Source: JBGTFE01 sp036403235 (lineage in GTDB: Bacteria > Acidobacteriota > Blastocatellia > Pyrinomonadales > Pyrinomonadaceae). From it: a DNA stretch of 64,000 bases. The position numbers and the translations under genes were made by a program. The notes under the pieces are model-generated. The model was not told where the DNA came from, did not search any database, and saw only the letters and a list, made by a program, of their open reading frames with translations. Positions 33,963-42,847 of the stretch are shown here, piece by piece. The number at the start of each line of letters is the position of its first letter. The stretch's first letter is position 1. The DNA lies in contig DASWRI010000048.1 in NCBI GenBank assembly GCA_036403235.1, forward strand, positions 1 to 64,000, given 5' to 3'.

Positions 33963-34430
33963 ATGCGTTTTTATAAAGTCATTTTAGTTTTATCGGCGGC
34001 GATTGCTGCGGCTTCCTGCGCGGGCGTCGCGCCGAAGCCTTCGACGCCGCTCGAAACGCTCAAATCATACACGCTGGCGATTAAAAAAAAGGACACGACC
34101 GCGATGAAGCTTCTACTTTCGGACGCTTCTTTGAAAATGGCCGAGCAGCAGGCGCGCGAGCAAAACACGACGGTCGACGAGATAGTTAAAAACGAAACGC
34201 TTTTTACCGGAAATCAGACGAGGCTCGATTATCGGAGCGAGAAGACCGAGGGCGAGCGCGCGACGATTGAAGTAAAAAACTCGACCGGCGCGTGGGACAC
34301 CGTCCCGTTCGTGCTCGAAGATGGCATCTGGAAAATCGACAAACAGGCCATCGCCAATCAAATGATGCAGCAGAACGAGCTCGACCAGAAGCGTCTCGAC
34401 GACATCATCAATCAAGGCCGGCAGCCGTAA
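33963..34430 (+). CDS. DUF4878-like lipoprotein, first of a pair
   Basis: 155 residues from ATG 33963; a longer frame would add 14 residues before the signal peptide. Lipobox AAASC (Cys19) marks a lipoprotein. The mature domain has the NTF2-like pattern TPLETLKSYTLAIKKKDTTAMKLLLS ... RATIEVKN ... VLEDGIWKID. Unknown role at the envelope. Followed 27 bp later by a clear paralogue with the same layout. Confidence 0.85.
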   Translation: MRFYKVILVLSAAIAAASCAGVAPKPSTPLETLKSYTLAIKKKDTTAMKLLLSDASLKMAEQQAREQNTTVDEIVKNETLFTGNQTRLDYRSEKTEGERATIEVKNSTGAWDTVPFVLEDGIWKIDKQAIANQMMQQNELDQKRLDDIINQGRQP

Positions 34431-34457
34431 ACGAATGCGGATTGCGGAATAAAAAAT

Positions 34458-34985
34458 ATGAAAAACTACAAAATATACACGCTTGCGCTCTGCGCGCTCT
34501 TTATCGTCGGCTGCTCCGGTTTGACTGGAAAAACAAGAACTCCGACCGAAACCTTAAAGGCTCTTAGCGAAGCCTCGAAGAAAAAGGACGTTGACGGAAT
34601 CAAAAAACTTCTTTCCAAAGGAACTTTGCAGCTGCTCGATAAAGTCGCGCTCGACGCAAAAACGACGCCCGACGAGCTTTTGAAAAAAGAAGGCGGCGCA
34701 CCGATGAAGGACTTGCCGGAGCTTCGCGGCGAGAAAATCGAAGGCGACACGGCTACTGTCGAAGTAAAAAATGATATAACCGGCGATTTCGAACAAATGC
34801 CGCTCGTCAAAGAAGACGGCGAGTGGAAGGTCGCGTTCGATAAATATCTGGACGTGATGAAGCAGAAGCTCCAGGAGAATATGAAAAATAACAAGTATCC
34901 CGAAAGCGCGCCGTCAAACACCAGTCCGGAAAACAACAGCGCGCCGAAAACGAGCGAAAGCAATTCGGCGGCAAACAAGAAATAA
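34458..34985 (+). CDS. DUF4878-like lipoprotein, second of a pair
   Basis: 175 residues; signal peptide with lipobox FIVGC (Cys19). TPTETLKALSEASKKKDVDGIKKLLSKG, TATVEVKND and LVKEDGEWKV align with its upstream neighbour, so the pair arose by duplication. The C-terminal 30 residues are a Ser/Asn/Pro-rich disordered tail. Probably co-transcribed with the first copy. Confidence 0.85.
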   Translation: MKNYKIYTLALCALFIVGCSGLTGKTRTPTETLKALSEASKKKDVDGIKKLLSKGTLQLLDKVALDAKTTPDELLKKEGGAPMKDLPELRGEKIEGDTATVEVKNDITGDFEQMPLVKEDGEWKVAFDKYLDVMKQKLQENMKNNKYPESAPSNTSPENNSAPKTSESNSAANKK

Positions 34986-35030
34986 CCGATTCAAAACTTT
35001 GAATTTACAAATTTTCAGGAGAGTTTTTTA

Positions 35031-36257
35031 GTGGCATTAATCAAACCGTTTCGCGCTTTGCGTCCCGCGCTCGAAAAGGCAAAGCAGGTTTCCTGTGTGC
35101 CTTACGACGTCGTTTACGAGTCGGAAGTGCGCACCTTTATCGAAAAAAATTCATTGAGCTTTCTGCGCGTAACGCGCTCGGAAGCCGAATTCGCGGAAGG
35201 CGAAAATCCTTCGTGCGAGGAAATTTTCGCGCGCGCCAAAGAAAATCTGCAAAAATTTGTCGACGAGCAGATTTTTGCTTCCGAAGCCGAACCGTCCGTC
35301 TATATTTATCGTCTCGCGTCCGAGACGCACGCGCAGACGGGCATCGTCGCCTGCTGCTCGCTCGACGAATACGAGCTCGGCATCATCAAAAAACACGAAA
35401 ACACGCGCCCCGACAAAGTCGAAGACCGAACCGAGCACATGCTCGCTCTGAAAGCGCAGACCGGGCTGATTTTTCTCGCTTTTCGCAACACCGAGCGGAT
35501 AAAAAAATTGATTGGCGACGCGGTCGAAGCCAAACCGATTTACAATTTTCATTGCCCCGACGGCATCAGGCAGACGATTTGGCGCATCGCTCTGCCCGAA
35601 GATTTCGTTGAGGCTTTCGCCGAAGTTCCGGCGCTTTATATCGCCGACGGTCATCACCGGATTGAAAGCGCGAATCTGGCCAGAAAAAAGATGTGCGACT
35701 CAAACCCCGAGTACACGGGCGCGGAAGATTATAATTTCGTCGTCGCCGGAATGTTTCCGGCGGAAGATTTGCAGATTCTGGCTTACAATCGCGTTGTCAA
35801 AGATTTGAACAATCTGTCGGAAGATGAATTTTTTCGCCGCCTCCGCGAAAAATTCATCGTCAGCGAAACCGGACGAAAGACGCCCGCCGAGCACGGCGAA
35901 TTTTGTATGTATCTGAACGGCAAATGGTACGGCCTGCGCTTTAACGTCCAGTTTTTGCGCGCGCCCGACCCGATTGAGCGTCTCGACGTGAGCATTTTGC
36001 AGGACTACATACTCTCGCCCATTCTCGGCATCGACGACCCGCGGACAAACAAACGCATCGGTTTTGTCGGCGGCGCGCGCGGAACCGCCGAACTCGAAAA
36101 AGTGGTCGACGAAGGCACTGCCAAGCTCGCCTTTTCGATGTTCCCGACGACGATGGACGACCTTTTCGCCGTCTCCGACATGGGCGAAATTATGCCGCCG
36201 AAATCGACCTGGTTCGAGCCGAAATTAAAAGACGGACTGCTCGTGCATTTGATTTAA
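35031..36257 (+). CDS. DUF1015 family protein
   Basis: 408 residues, GTG start after CAGGAGAG. It opens with IKPFRALRPALEKAKQVSCVPYDVV, the DUF1015 signature, and contains YIADGHHRIESA, an HxR-type nucleophile-like motif conserved in the family, and FSMFPTTMDDLFAVSDMGEIMPPKSTWFEPKLKDGL at the end. Often found near serine or central metabolism genes in other bacteria, but its reaction is not established. Cytoplasmic. Not closely linked to the lipoprotein genes upstream (45-bp gap). Confidence 0.92.
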   Translation: MALIKPFRALRPALEKAKQVSCVPYDVVYESEVRTFIEKNSLSFLRVTRSEAEFAEGENPSCEEIFARAKENLQKFVDEQIFASEAEPSVYIYRLASETHAQTGIVACCSLDEYELGIIKKHENTRPDKVEDRTEHMLALKAQTGLIFLAFRNTERIKKLIGDAVEAKPIYNFHCPDGIRQTIWRIALPEDFVEAFAEVPALYIADGHHRIESANLARKKMCDSNPEYTGAEDYNFVVAGMFPAEDLQILAYNRVVKDLNNLSEDEFFRRLREKFIVSETGRKTPAEHGEFCMYLNGKWYGLRFNVQFLRAPDPIERLDVSILQDYILSPILGIDDPRTNKRIGFVGGARGTAELEKVVDEGTAKLAFSMFPTTMDDLFAVSDMGEIMPPKSTWFEPKLKDGLLVHLI

Positions 36258-36383
36258 ATCAAAGGAAAAGATTGGATAAATTCTAAAAACGATTTGCCCG
36301 CGAAACGCGCTCAAGAAAACGCGAAAAAGAAAATCCCCATTTTATTTTCGCCGCTTTTCGCGCACTTTCACGGGCAAAGTCTT

Positions 36384-37616
36384 TCAGCTCAAATCAATCA
36401 ATTTTTGAATTTGCTCGCGAACTTTCAAGTTTGTTTCGCCTTCCAGAATGCTTTTCAGAATCGGTTCGTAAAATCTACCGTGTTTCCGCAGATTCGTACG
36501 CGCCTCGTCGCGTACTTTGGCTGACGCGTTTTTCAAAAGACTGACCTCGCGGCGCACGTCTTTTTCGATTTCGGGCGTGATAATTTCGGCTCGCCCGACC
36601 AGAACGCGAATTGTTTCCTTCGGCAGCGGATTGACGGTCAAGGGAAGAATTTCGTTGGTCGCTTTCGCCGGTAAAACGTAAAAAACACGCAGGCCTTCTT
36701 CAAACCACGAATCTTTCCACGTTTCAATCATCGCTTTGGCTTCCTTCGGGTAAAGGCCTTCGGCGAGAAGGATGTTTTCGAGCTCGGCGAAAACATCGTC
36801 AATCGTTTTCGCCGCCGTCGGACGCTCGACGAGAATTTTTTCAGCGCCGACCTTTTCAATTACCTTAAAGCTGATTTTCCCGTTAAAGTTTTCAAAGATA
36901 ATGAGATTTTTGATTTCGTCGCCGTTACTGCTAATAAGCAGGTGGTCTGATTTTTTCGTGCGCGGAGCGGTCAGCATAACGCTCAAAGGCAAATCAAAAT
37001 CGCCGATGCCGCGATAAAAAAGGAATTTTTCCTTTTCGGTTTTTGTCTTGTCGGCGTTGCAGATTTGAATCGGGACGGCATCGGTTTCACGCGCCGGATA
37101 ATAATGGCTGTATCCGACCTCGCGCAGGTAATCGGGTTTTTCTTCGGGCAGCAGCTTAAATGTTCCCCAGTCGATTCCGCTCGAAAATCTGCCCGTTTCA
37201 TCCGGCGCAAATTTTGTGTTGACGACGCTCGCCTGCGGATACCATTCGGTAATTTTGCCTTTCGGAAAATCGACCTTGACGGAAACTTCCATTTCCTTCG
37301 GCGTGTAAAAATAGATGACCGGCGTTTCCATGCGGACGCGGGCAACCTCGCCTTTGCCGACGCGCGCGTAAGTTCCGCGAAATCCGTCGTCACTCGTTTC
37401 GGTGTAAACGAATTTCGGCAAATCGGTCGCGCCGTTTAAAGGCTGCCAGTCAATCGCGACGCCGGTTTTTCCGGCAATCGACGTAAAAGTTCCCCACTCG
37501 TGAACGATTAAATCGGACGGTTTGGCTTCTACTTTTTCGGGAACGGTAAAATCGAGGAGAGTCAAAATCAACGCCAGATAGCTGGCGACGGTTAATAAAA
37601 TTAAGCTGCGTTTCAT
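36384..37616 (-). CDS. Secreted protein with HEWGTFTS motif, unknown function
   Basis: 410 residues, signal peptide or N-terminal anchor (about 7-30). The mature N-terminus starts LIVHEWGTFTSIAG, a motif I associate with exported proteins of Planctomycetes and Acidobacteriota of unknown function. YFYTPKEMEVSVKVDFPKG suggests beta structure. The last ~60 residues (LLKNASAKVRDEARTNLRKHGRFYEPILKSIL) look like HEAT-type helices. No enzymatic residues are assigned. Confidence 0.72.
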   Translation of the reverse strand: MKRSLILLTVASYLALILTLLDFTVPEKVEAKPSDLIVHEWGTFTSIAGKTGVAIDWQPLNGATDLPKFVYTETSDDGFRGTYARVGKGEVARVRMETPVIYFYTPKEMEVSVKVDFPKGKITEWYPQASVVNTKFAPDETGRFSSGIDWGTFKLLPEEKPDYLREVGYSHYYPARETDAVPIQICNADKTKTEKEKFLFYRGIGDFDLPLSVMLTAPRTKKSDHLLISSNGDEIKNLIIFENFNGKISFKVIEKVGAEKILVERPTAAKTIDDVFAELENILLAEGLYPKEAKAMIETWKDSWFEEGLRVFYVLPAKATNEILPLTVNPLPKETIRVLVGRAEIITPEIEKDVRREVSLLKNASAKVRDEARTNLRKHGRFYEPILKSILEGETNLKVREQIQKLIDLS

Positions 37617-37712
37617 AGTTTTTCTCCTTTTTTGGCACAGAGCTTCCCTCAGGAATTCTGAATAAAATTCAAATTATTCCGGCTCAAGCTCTATATTTTT
37701 TAGCTAATCTTC

Positions 37713-39050
37713 CTACTCAAACCAAAGATTTTCGATTTCCTTCCACCATTGGTCGAGCATTTTTTTGTTCAATTTCAAAACGCCTTCGCGGGTTACGGTT
37801 GCCGGCGGCGGAACTTGCGCCGCGAGCGCGTCAAAAACTTTTCCCCGTTCATTTTTGGGGACGCGCGCGAGCAGATGCCAGAGCGTAACGACGTCGTATA
37901 AATTCGTCTCCTTGATAATCGTCCGCAAAGCGTCGCTGCCGCCGTTTTGAAAATCAAATCGGACGAGCGCCTTTTGAAATTCGGCGGAAGCGTCTTCGGA
38001 AAACGGCGTCCCGAGGCCTTTCCCGCGCCGCGTGTAACAAATCGCGCCGGCCGGGACAATCGATTCGCGCCCGTCGCGCTCGAGCGCGACATATCCGAGA
38101 GTGACGTGCAGTTTGCTGTTTCCGTCCTTATCGACTTCGAGCGTGTATTCGCAGCCCAAATCGACGGCGACGGCCGACGGCGTATCGACGATAAAAAGTC
38201 GCGGCGGCGCGCTGATTTTTGCCTGCAAGCTCCCGCGTTCGAGCGAAATCCGGTGCTCGGTCGAGCGGGTTTCGATTAATTGAACACGCGAATTCGGCGC
38301 AATTTCGACCTGCCCGATATTTGCGACCTGCACGCGCGCACGCGAATTTGCGTCGGTTTCGAGAAACTGCCCGACCGAGAGCTTACCGTTTTCGGAAATA
38401 ATTTGATTTCCCGCGCGCGGCGTGCCCGAAAGCGTTTCGACGCTCCACGCGGGCAGATTCACCTGCGCCGTAATCGTTTCGCCCGGTTTATTTGTTTTTT
38501 GATTCGGGCTGATTTTCGGCAGCGCCGGGACGCTCGAATTTTCCTTTTGCGACGCGACCGGAACATTTGAATCGCCGTTTAACGGCGGTTGCGCGTTTGT
38601 ATTTTGATTGGTCGTTCTCGCAATCGGAGTCGGCGCAGTTTGCGTCGTTTCGACATTAGCGTTTTGAACGGGCGTCGGCGCATTTTGAACGATTTCCGGC
38701 GAATTGTTTCTAAAAAACCCGAGATAAATCACCGTCGTCAAACCGAAAAAGATTAACAAAATGGCCGCCGTCACGAGCAAGCCGCGCAAGCTCGAAAAAG
38801 AGAAATACGGAACGGCGGCGATTTTCAGGCGTCTTTCTCCGTCGAGAGCGTTTTCGATTTCATTCCACACGCTGTCGGGCGCGTCGGCGCGTCGAAGCGC
38901 GCTCGCCAGAGCCGCGCCGAATTTGATTTCGTCGTGCTCGGCGCGGCATCCTTCGCACCGCAAAAGATGCTCGGCAATCCGGTGCCGCTCGTCTTTTGGC
39001 AGCTCTTGATTGAGGTATGCGGAAAGTTTTTCTGTTACGTGTTTTTGCAT
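37713..39050 (-). CDS. Anti-sigma factor with zinc finger and FecR domain
   Basis: 445 residues from MQKHVTEKL. The N-terminal zinc-binding anti-sigma motif HLLRCEGC (HxxxCxxC; about 32-39) precedes a membrane helix (about 85-105, LLVTAAILLIFFGLTTVIYL). A low-complexity Thr/Asn/Pro linker (QTAPTPIARTTNQNTNAQPP) follows, and then a FecR-like beta domain (about 200-350; GQFLETDANSRARVQVANIG, FIVDTPSAVAVDLGCEY). It should hold the ECF sigma factor encoded upstream at the membrane. Combining the zinc-finger and FecR parts in one chain means that sensing and sigma binding are fused. Confidence 0.88.
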   Translation of the reverse strand: MQKHVTEKLSAYLNQELPKDERHRIAEHLLRCEGCRAEHDEIKFGAALASALRRADAPDSVWNEIENALDGERRLKIAAVPYFSFSSLRGLLVTAAILLIFFGLTTVIYLGFFRNNSPEIVQNAPTPVQNANVETTQTAPTPIARTTNQNTNAQPPLNGDSNVPVASQKENSSVPALPKISPNQKTNKPGETITAQVNLPAWSVETLSGTPRAGNQIISENGKLSVGQFLETDANSRARVQVANIGQVEIAPNSRVQLIETRSTEHRISLERGSLQAKISAPPRLFIVDTPSAVAVDLGCEYTLEVDKDGNSKLHVTLGYVALERDGRESIVPAGAICYTRRGKGLGTPFSEDASAEFQKALVRFDFQNGGSDALRTIIKETNLYDVVTLWHLLARVPKNERGKVFDALAAQVPPPATVTREGVLKLNKKMLDQWWKEIENLWFE

Positions 39051-39066
39051 TTTTACCGCTTTTTTC

Positions 39067-39173
39067 ACCACGGAGACACAGAGACGCAGAGAAAAGCTAA
39101 ATCAAAATAAAATCTGAGTTTATCTGCGTTCATCTGCGGTTTCATATTCTAAAAATCTCTGTGTCTCTGTGGT
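39067..39173. repeat. ACCAC(A/G)GAGACACAGAGA inverted word repeat
   Basis: Left arm 39067-39084 and right arm 39156-39173 pair with one mismatch. Inside are further words (ATCTGCGTTCATCTGCGGTT, 39122-39141). The right arm runs into the stop codon (TAA) of the sigma factor gene. It separates the sigma gene from its anti-sigma gene. Confidence 0.7.
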
Positions 39174-39745
39174 TAAATTTTATCTTTCAAATGTCCGAGT
39201 TTGCGCGCCAGCAGCTTGTGCCCGCGATTCAGGCGCGACGCCACCGTTCCCGCCGAACAATCGAGAACTTTGGCGATTTCCTCATACGAAAGCCCTTCGA
39301 CGTATTTCAATAAAATCGGCAGGCGAAATTTAATTTTCAAGCTCGCGAGCGCTTTTTGTATTTCGCCGCCCAATTCTTTCTGAAAAACTTTTTCATCCTG
39401 CGCGCGCCTGGCGCTGAAGACGCCGAAAAAATCTTCGAAAGACAAAAACCGGCGCGTTTTTCGCTGCTCGTCGAGACAGGCGTTGACCGTGATGCGATAA
39501 AGCCACGTCGTAAATTCCGAACGTCCTTCGAATTCGCCAATTTTATAAAAAATTTTCAAAAAAACCTGCTGCGTTATGTCTTTCGCAATCTCTTCGTTGC
39601 CGCCGAAAAAATTCATGGCGACCGAGAAAACGCGTTTTTGATTGTTGGCGTAGAGCGATTCGAAAGCCTCGCGGTCGCCGTCTCTGCATCCGGCCAGCAA
39701 GTCCTGTTCAAATCTCTTTTCGGTCATCAAGGCGAATCGCTCCAT
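39173..39745 (-). CDS. ECF-type RNA polymerase sigma factor
   Basis: 190 residues with sigma region 2 (about 20-90; FYKIGEFEGRSEFTTWLYRITVNACLDEQR) and region 4.2 (about 130-185; LPILLKYVEGLSYEEIAKVLDCSAGTVASRLNRGHKLL). No other sigma regions. Followed in the same direction by its likely anti-sigma factor after a 122-bp spacer filled with an inverted repeat. Confidence 0.93.
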   Translation of the reverse strand: MERFALMTEKRFEQDLLAGCRDGDREAFESLYANNQKRVFSVAMNFFGGNEEIAKDITQQVFLKIFYKIGEFEGRSEFTTWLYRITVNACLDEQRKTRRFLSFEDFFGVFSARRAQDEKVFQKELGGEIQKALASLKIKFRLPILLKYVEGLSYEEIAKVLDCSAGTVASRLNRGHKLLARKLGHLKDKI

Positions 39746-39769
39746 TTCGGGGTTTTCAATAAATTATCA

Positions 39770-40429
39770 CTAAACGGCTTCCAGCCGAATGTCGCGCGTG
39801 CCGCGCCAGATATCGTCAGCGCCTTTTTCGAGCTTTATAATCGGATTGAATCCGCCTTTTCCCGAAATCTCTTTTCGTCTTTCGGCGGTGATAAATTTGT
39901 CGCCTTCGAACCAAATCGAATCAATCCAGTCTTCCTTGAAATTTATGCCCGTGACGGTCATATGAATGTGCGCCGGATTTGTGTAATTCGGATACGAAGC
40001 CGGTTTTATCGAGTTGATTTCATATTTTCCGTCCGCGCCGGTCAGCATCCAGCCGCGAAAATGCCCGTGCTGCGGCTCGCCTCGTCCGCGTCCGTAAAAG
40101 CCTTCGTTGTCGGTGTGATAAAAATAAATCAGAATATTTTCCGCCGCGCTTTTTCCGTCGGGCTCGAAAACCGTGCCGGAAATAATCAGCGACTCGTCTT
40201 TTTCTGATTTTTTTGACAAAACGCTTTTCCACGAAACACCGTCGGTCGCATTTCGCGCACCGCTCCAGTTTTCGCTCGCCGTCAAAGCGTTTTTCTTTAT
40301 CAAACTCAACTTGCTTTCGATTTTTTGCGCCATCGTGACGTTTTTGCAGTTGATTAAAAACGGAAACGCGAGCGCGCCGACGGACGCGCGTTTTAAGAAT
40401 CGGCGGCGGTTTTCTGTGTGCTCGTTCAT
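39770..40429 (-). CDS. Exported intradiol-dioxygenase-like protein
   Basis: 219 residues. The N-terminus RRRFLKRASVGALAFPFLI is a twin-arginine-type signal. The domain has the intradiol ring-cleavage dioxygenase pattern: GTVFEPDGKSAAENILIYFYHTDNEGFYGRGRG, then RGWMLTGADGKYEINSIKPASYP and PAHIHMTV, supplying Tyr and His iron ligands. Real substrates of exported members are not well defined, so catechol cleavage is not claimed. A Tat-exported folded iron protein is consistent. Confidence 0.8.
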   Translation of the reverse strand: MNEHTENRRRFLKRASVGALAFPFLINCKNVTMAQKIESKLSLIKKNALTASENWSGARNATDGVSWKSVLSKKSEKDESLIISGTVFEPDGKSAAENILIYFYHTDNEGFYGRGRGEPQHGHFRGWMLTGADGKYEINSIKPASYPNYTNPAHIHMTVTGINFKEDWIDSIWFEGDKFITAERRKEISGKGGFNPIIKLEKGADDIWRGTRDIRLEAV

Positions 40430-40526
40430 AAAAATTTGTCCTCTTCAAAAAATTTGTCGATAATTAGACGAAGCGGATGAAAATTTTCTTCCAAATTTTT
40501 TTGAAATAAAATAAACTCTCGAAAAT

Positions 40527-41069
40527 ATGCTCGAAACCGAAAGACTTTTTTTGCGCCCGCTCGACAAAAACGACACCGAAGCCGTTTACGCGATGCGCAG
40601 CGACCGCGACGTGATGCGTTTTATCCGCGAGCCGCAAAGCCGCGCCGAAACCGAGAGCTGGATTCAGCTTGTTTCGAGCCTATGGGAAAAGGAAAACCTC
40701 GGCTTTTGCGCCGTGATTGAAAAAAAGTCGGGAAAATTTGCCGGCTGGTGCGGCGTCTGGCGCTTGCGCGAAACCGGCGAGCTCGAAGTCGGCTACGCGA
40801 TTGCCAAAGATTTCTGGAACAAAGGATTTGCCACCGAAGCCGCCGCCAAATTTCTCGAATACGCGTTTGAAAACATAAATCCCGAAAAAATCACGGCCGT
40901 CGCCGAGCCGGAAAACTTTGCCTCGCGCCGCGTGATGGAAAAGCTGGGAATGGAATTGATAAAATTTGACAGTTTTTATAATCGAAAATTGGTTCAATAC
41001 GGAATTTACAAAAACGAATGGAATCGGCGGCACGGCGCGAAAAATTTTCTGACAACCGATTATGCTTGA
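40527..41069 (+). CDS. GNAT acetyltransferase, RimJ/RimL type
   Basis: 180 residues. MLETERLFLRPLDKNDTEAVYAMRSDRDVMRFI and the acetyl-CoA loop EVGYAIAKDFWNKGFATEA, then PENFASRRVMEKLGM, are diagnostic of the RimL-like branch, which N-acetylates ribosomal proteins or small amines. The substrate is unknown. The stop overlaps the ATG of a paralogue by 8 bp. Confidence 0.9.
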   Translation: MLETERLFLRPLDKNDTEAVYAMRSDRDVMRFIREPQSRAETESWIQLVSSLWEKENLGFCAVIEKKSGKFAGWCGVWRLRETGELEVGYAIAKDFWNKGFATEAAAKFLEYAFENINPEKITAVAEPENFASRRVMEKLGMELIKFDSFYNRKLVQYGIYKNEWNRRHGAKNFLTTDYA

Positions 41070-41589
41070 AACCGAACATCTTATAATTCGAAAATTTACG
41101 CCCGCCGACGCATGCGAGCTTATCGCTTTGCGCTCAGACCCGGAAGTCAGCAAATATCTCGGCGGCTCGCGGATGCAGAACGCCGAAGCGGTCGAACGGC
41201 GGATGCAGTTTTATATCGGCTGCTACGCCGAATACGGCTTCGGAATGTGCGCGATGATTTGGAAGGAAACCGACGAGATGATTGGCTGGAGCGGTCTTCA
41301 GCCATTGGAAGAAACCGGCAAAACGGAAGTCGGCTACGGAATGGCGAAAAAATTCTGGCGTCGCGGAATCGGGTACGAATGCGCGCGGGCGTGGCTCGAA
41401 TTCGGATTTACAAAAACCGGTCTCGAAAAAATCGTCGCCATCGCGCAGCCCGAAAATACGGGCTCGTGGCGAATTATGGAAAAGCTCGGAATGCATTTTG
41501 AAGGCATCGAAGAGCATTACGGCTTAAACTGCAAACTTTACTCGATTACTAAAGCGGAATTTCTCAATCTGCTACAATCGAATTTATGA
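41062..41589 (+). CDS. GNAT acetyltransferase, paralogue of the preceding gene
   Basis: 175 residues. MLETEHLIIRKFTPADACELIALRSDPEV, EVGYGMAKKFWRRGIGYECA and PENTGSWRIMEKLGMHFEG follow the same plan as the gene before it, indicating a tandem duplication. Overlaps both neighbours (8 bp upstream, 4 bp downstream), so the three genes are one operon. Confidence 0.9.
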   Translation: MLETEHLIIRKFTPADACELIALRSDPEVSKYLGGSRMQNAEAVERRMQFYIGCYAEYGFGMCAMIWKETDEMIGWSGLQPLEETGKTEVGYGMAKKFWRRGIGYECARAWLEFGFTKTGLEKIVAIAQPENTGSWRIMEKLGMHFEGIEEHYGLNCKLYSITKAEFLNLLQSNL

Positions 41590-42383
41590 AAGTTACGCTC
41601 ATCACAGGCGCTTCGGGCGGCATCGGCGAGGCTTTTGCGAGACGGCTGGCCGAAGAAAAACACAATCTCGTGCTGGTCGCGCGCTCGGAGAAAAGACTTC
41701 ACGAATTGTGCGATGAGTTGATGCTCAAACACAAAATCACGGCTCATTACGTCGCGCTCGATTTAAACGAATTCGAAGCTGACCGTCGTCTTTTCGAGGA
41801 AACCGAGCGTCACCAGATGGAAGTCGATTGGCTGATAAACAATGCCGGATTCGGCTCGATGGGCGATTTTGCGAAACTGGATTTGGAGCGCGAGCTGGAA
41901 ATGATAAATCTGAACGTCGCGGCTCTCGTCGCGCTGACGCATCGCTATCTGCAAAAAATGCGCGAGCGCCGCGCGGGCGTGATTATCAACGTCGCTTCGA
42001 CGGCGAGCTTCCAGCCGATTCCGTTTATGGCGACTTACGCGGCGACAAAAGCGTTCGTGCGCTCGTTCAGCGAAGCGATATCGGAAGAAAACCGCCCGTT
42101 TAACGTCAGCGTCAGCGCGTTTTGTCCGGGCCCGGTCGATACCGGATTTTTCGCCGCCGCCGATATCAAATCGGACGTCAAAAACGCGATGTTCAAAAAG
42201 GGAATTCAAACGCCCGCAGAAGTCGTCGAAACGGCGCTCGCGGCGGCGAAAAACAAAAAAGCCGTCTCGATTCCCGGCTGGAAAAATTATATTCTGACGC
42301 ATCTCGTCAACGTCGTGCCGAACTCGCTCATCACGCGCACGATGGGCAGCGTTCTGCGCCCGAAGTTTGAAGATAAGAAATAA
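41586..42383 (+). CDS. Short-chain dehydrogenase/reductase
   Basis: 265 residues. TGASGGIGEAFARRLAEE (dinucleotide loop), INNAGFGSMG, and catalytic Ser in VASTASFQ with YAATK (Tyr and Lys) are intact. Classical SDR with an extended C-terminus typical of the ketoreductase/DltE-like group. The ATG overlaps the previous stop by 4 bp. Substrate unknown; the GNAT partners suggest modification of a small metabolite, but this is speculative. Confidence 0.93.
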   Translation: MKVTLITGASGGIGEAFARRLAEEKHNLVLVARSEKRLHELCDELMLKHKITAHYVALDLNEFEADRRLFEETERHQMEVDWLINNAGFGSMGDFAKLDLERELEMINLNVAALVALTHRYLQKMRERRAGVIINVASTASFQPIPFMATYAATKAFVRSFSEAISEENRPFNVSVSAFCPGPVDTGFFAAADIKSDVKNAMFKKGIQTPAEVVETALAAAKNKKAVSIPGWKNYILTHLVNVVPNSLITRTMGSVLRPKFEDKK

Positions 42384-42404
42384 GCAAAAATTCTCAAAAG
42401 TTTT

Positions 42405-42432
42405 TTGCAAAATACTATAAATGTGCTATATT
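42405..42432 (+). promoter_or_regulatory. Promoter of the first small membrane protein
   Basis: TTGCAA (42405-42410), a 16-bp spacer, TATATT (42427-42432). The block TGTGCTATATTTTC is repeated before the second copy. Confidence 0.55.
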
Positions 42433-42463
42433 TTCCCGCAGAACTTTAAAAAATCTGAAAAAA

Positions 42464-42712
42464 ATGAAAATAATATCTTTAATCCTATTGGTTATCGGGT
42501 TTGTCGTCTGTATTATGAGCAGTCTTATCGCTCGTTATACGCTTTCCCAAACTATCGACTTCTCGATGCGCAGCGGCTCTACGTTTAATACGGGACTTTC
42601 CGCCCTTTCTTCCATAATCAATGCCAATCTTCTCGGCTGTGGAATAATTTTTCTCGGAATATTGTTCGGCATTATCTCGATGTTTACCGGAAAGAAGCAG
42701 AACATTAACTGA
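42464..42712 (+). CDS. Small two-helix membrane protein, copy 1
   Basis: 82 residues; hydrophobic helices at about 4-26 and 55-75, with GIIFLGILFGIISMFTGKK at the end. The ATG follows a run of A after the duplicated promoter. No recognised family. It closely resembles the 88-residue protein encoded 135 bp downstream, and the upstream promoter is shared, so this is a recent tandem duplication with diverged loops. Confidence 0.8.
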   Translation: MKIISLILLVIGFVVCIMSSLIARYTLSQTIDFSMRSGSTFNTGLSALSSIINANLLGCGIIFLGILFGIISMFTGKKQNIN

Positions 42713-42785
42713 AATTTACGATTCTCCGAACGGGTTTTTAATTTCTAAAGTCAATTTCGGTGAACCGTGAATTTCAGACGGCTGC

Positions 42786-42813
42786 GTGCAAAATTCAAAA
42801 AGTGTGCTATATT
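42786..42813 (+). promoter_or_regulatory. Duplicated promoter of the second small membrane protein
   Basis: GTGCAA (42786-42791), a 16-bp spacer, TATATT (42808-42813). Same spacing and same flanking words as the promoter at 42405. Confidence 0.55.
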
Positions 42814-42847
42814 TTCTTAGCTCAAAAACTCCGACAATTAAAAAAAT

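Noticed and set aside
37630..37650. TTGGCACAGAGCTTCCCTC as a sigma54 promoter
   Set aside because: The -12 GC is missing (CC instead) and no gene lies downstream in that direction.
39356..40207. 283-codon plus-strand frame spanning the sigma factor and dioxygenase genes
   Set aside because: Covers parts of two well-supported genes on the other strand and has no family-like features.
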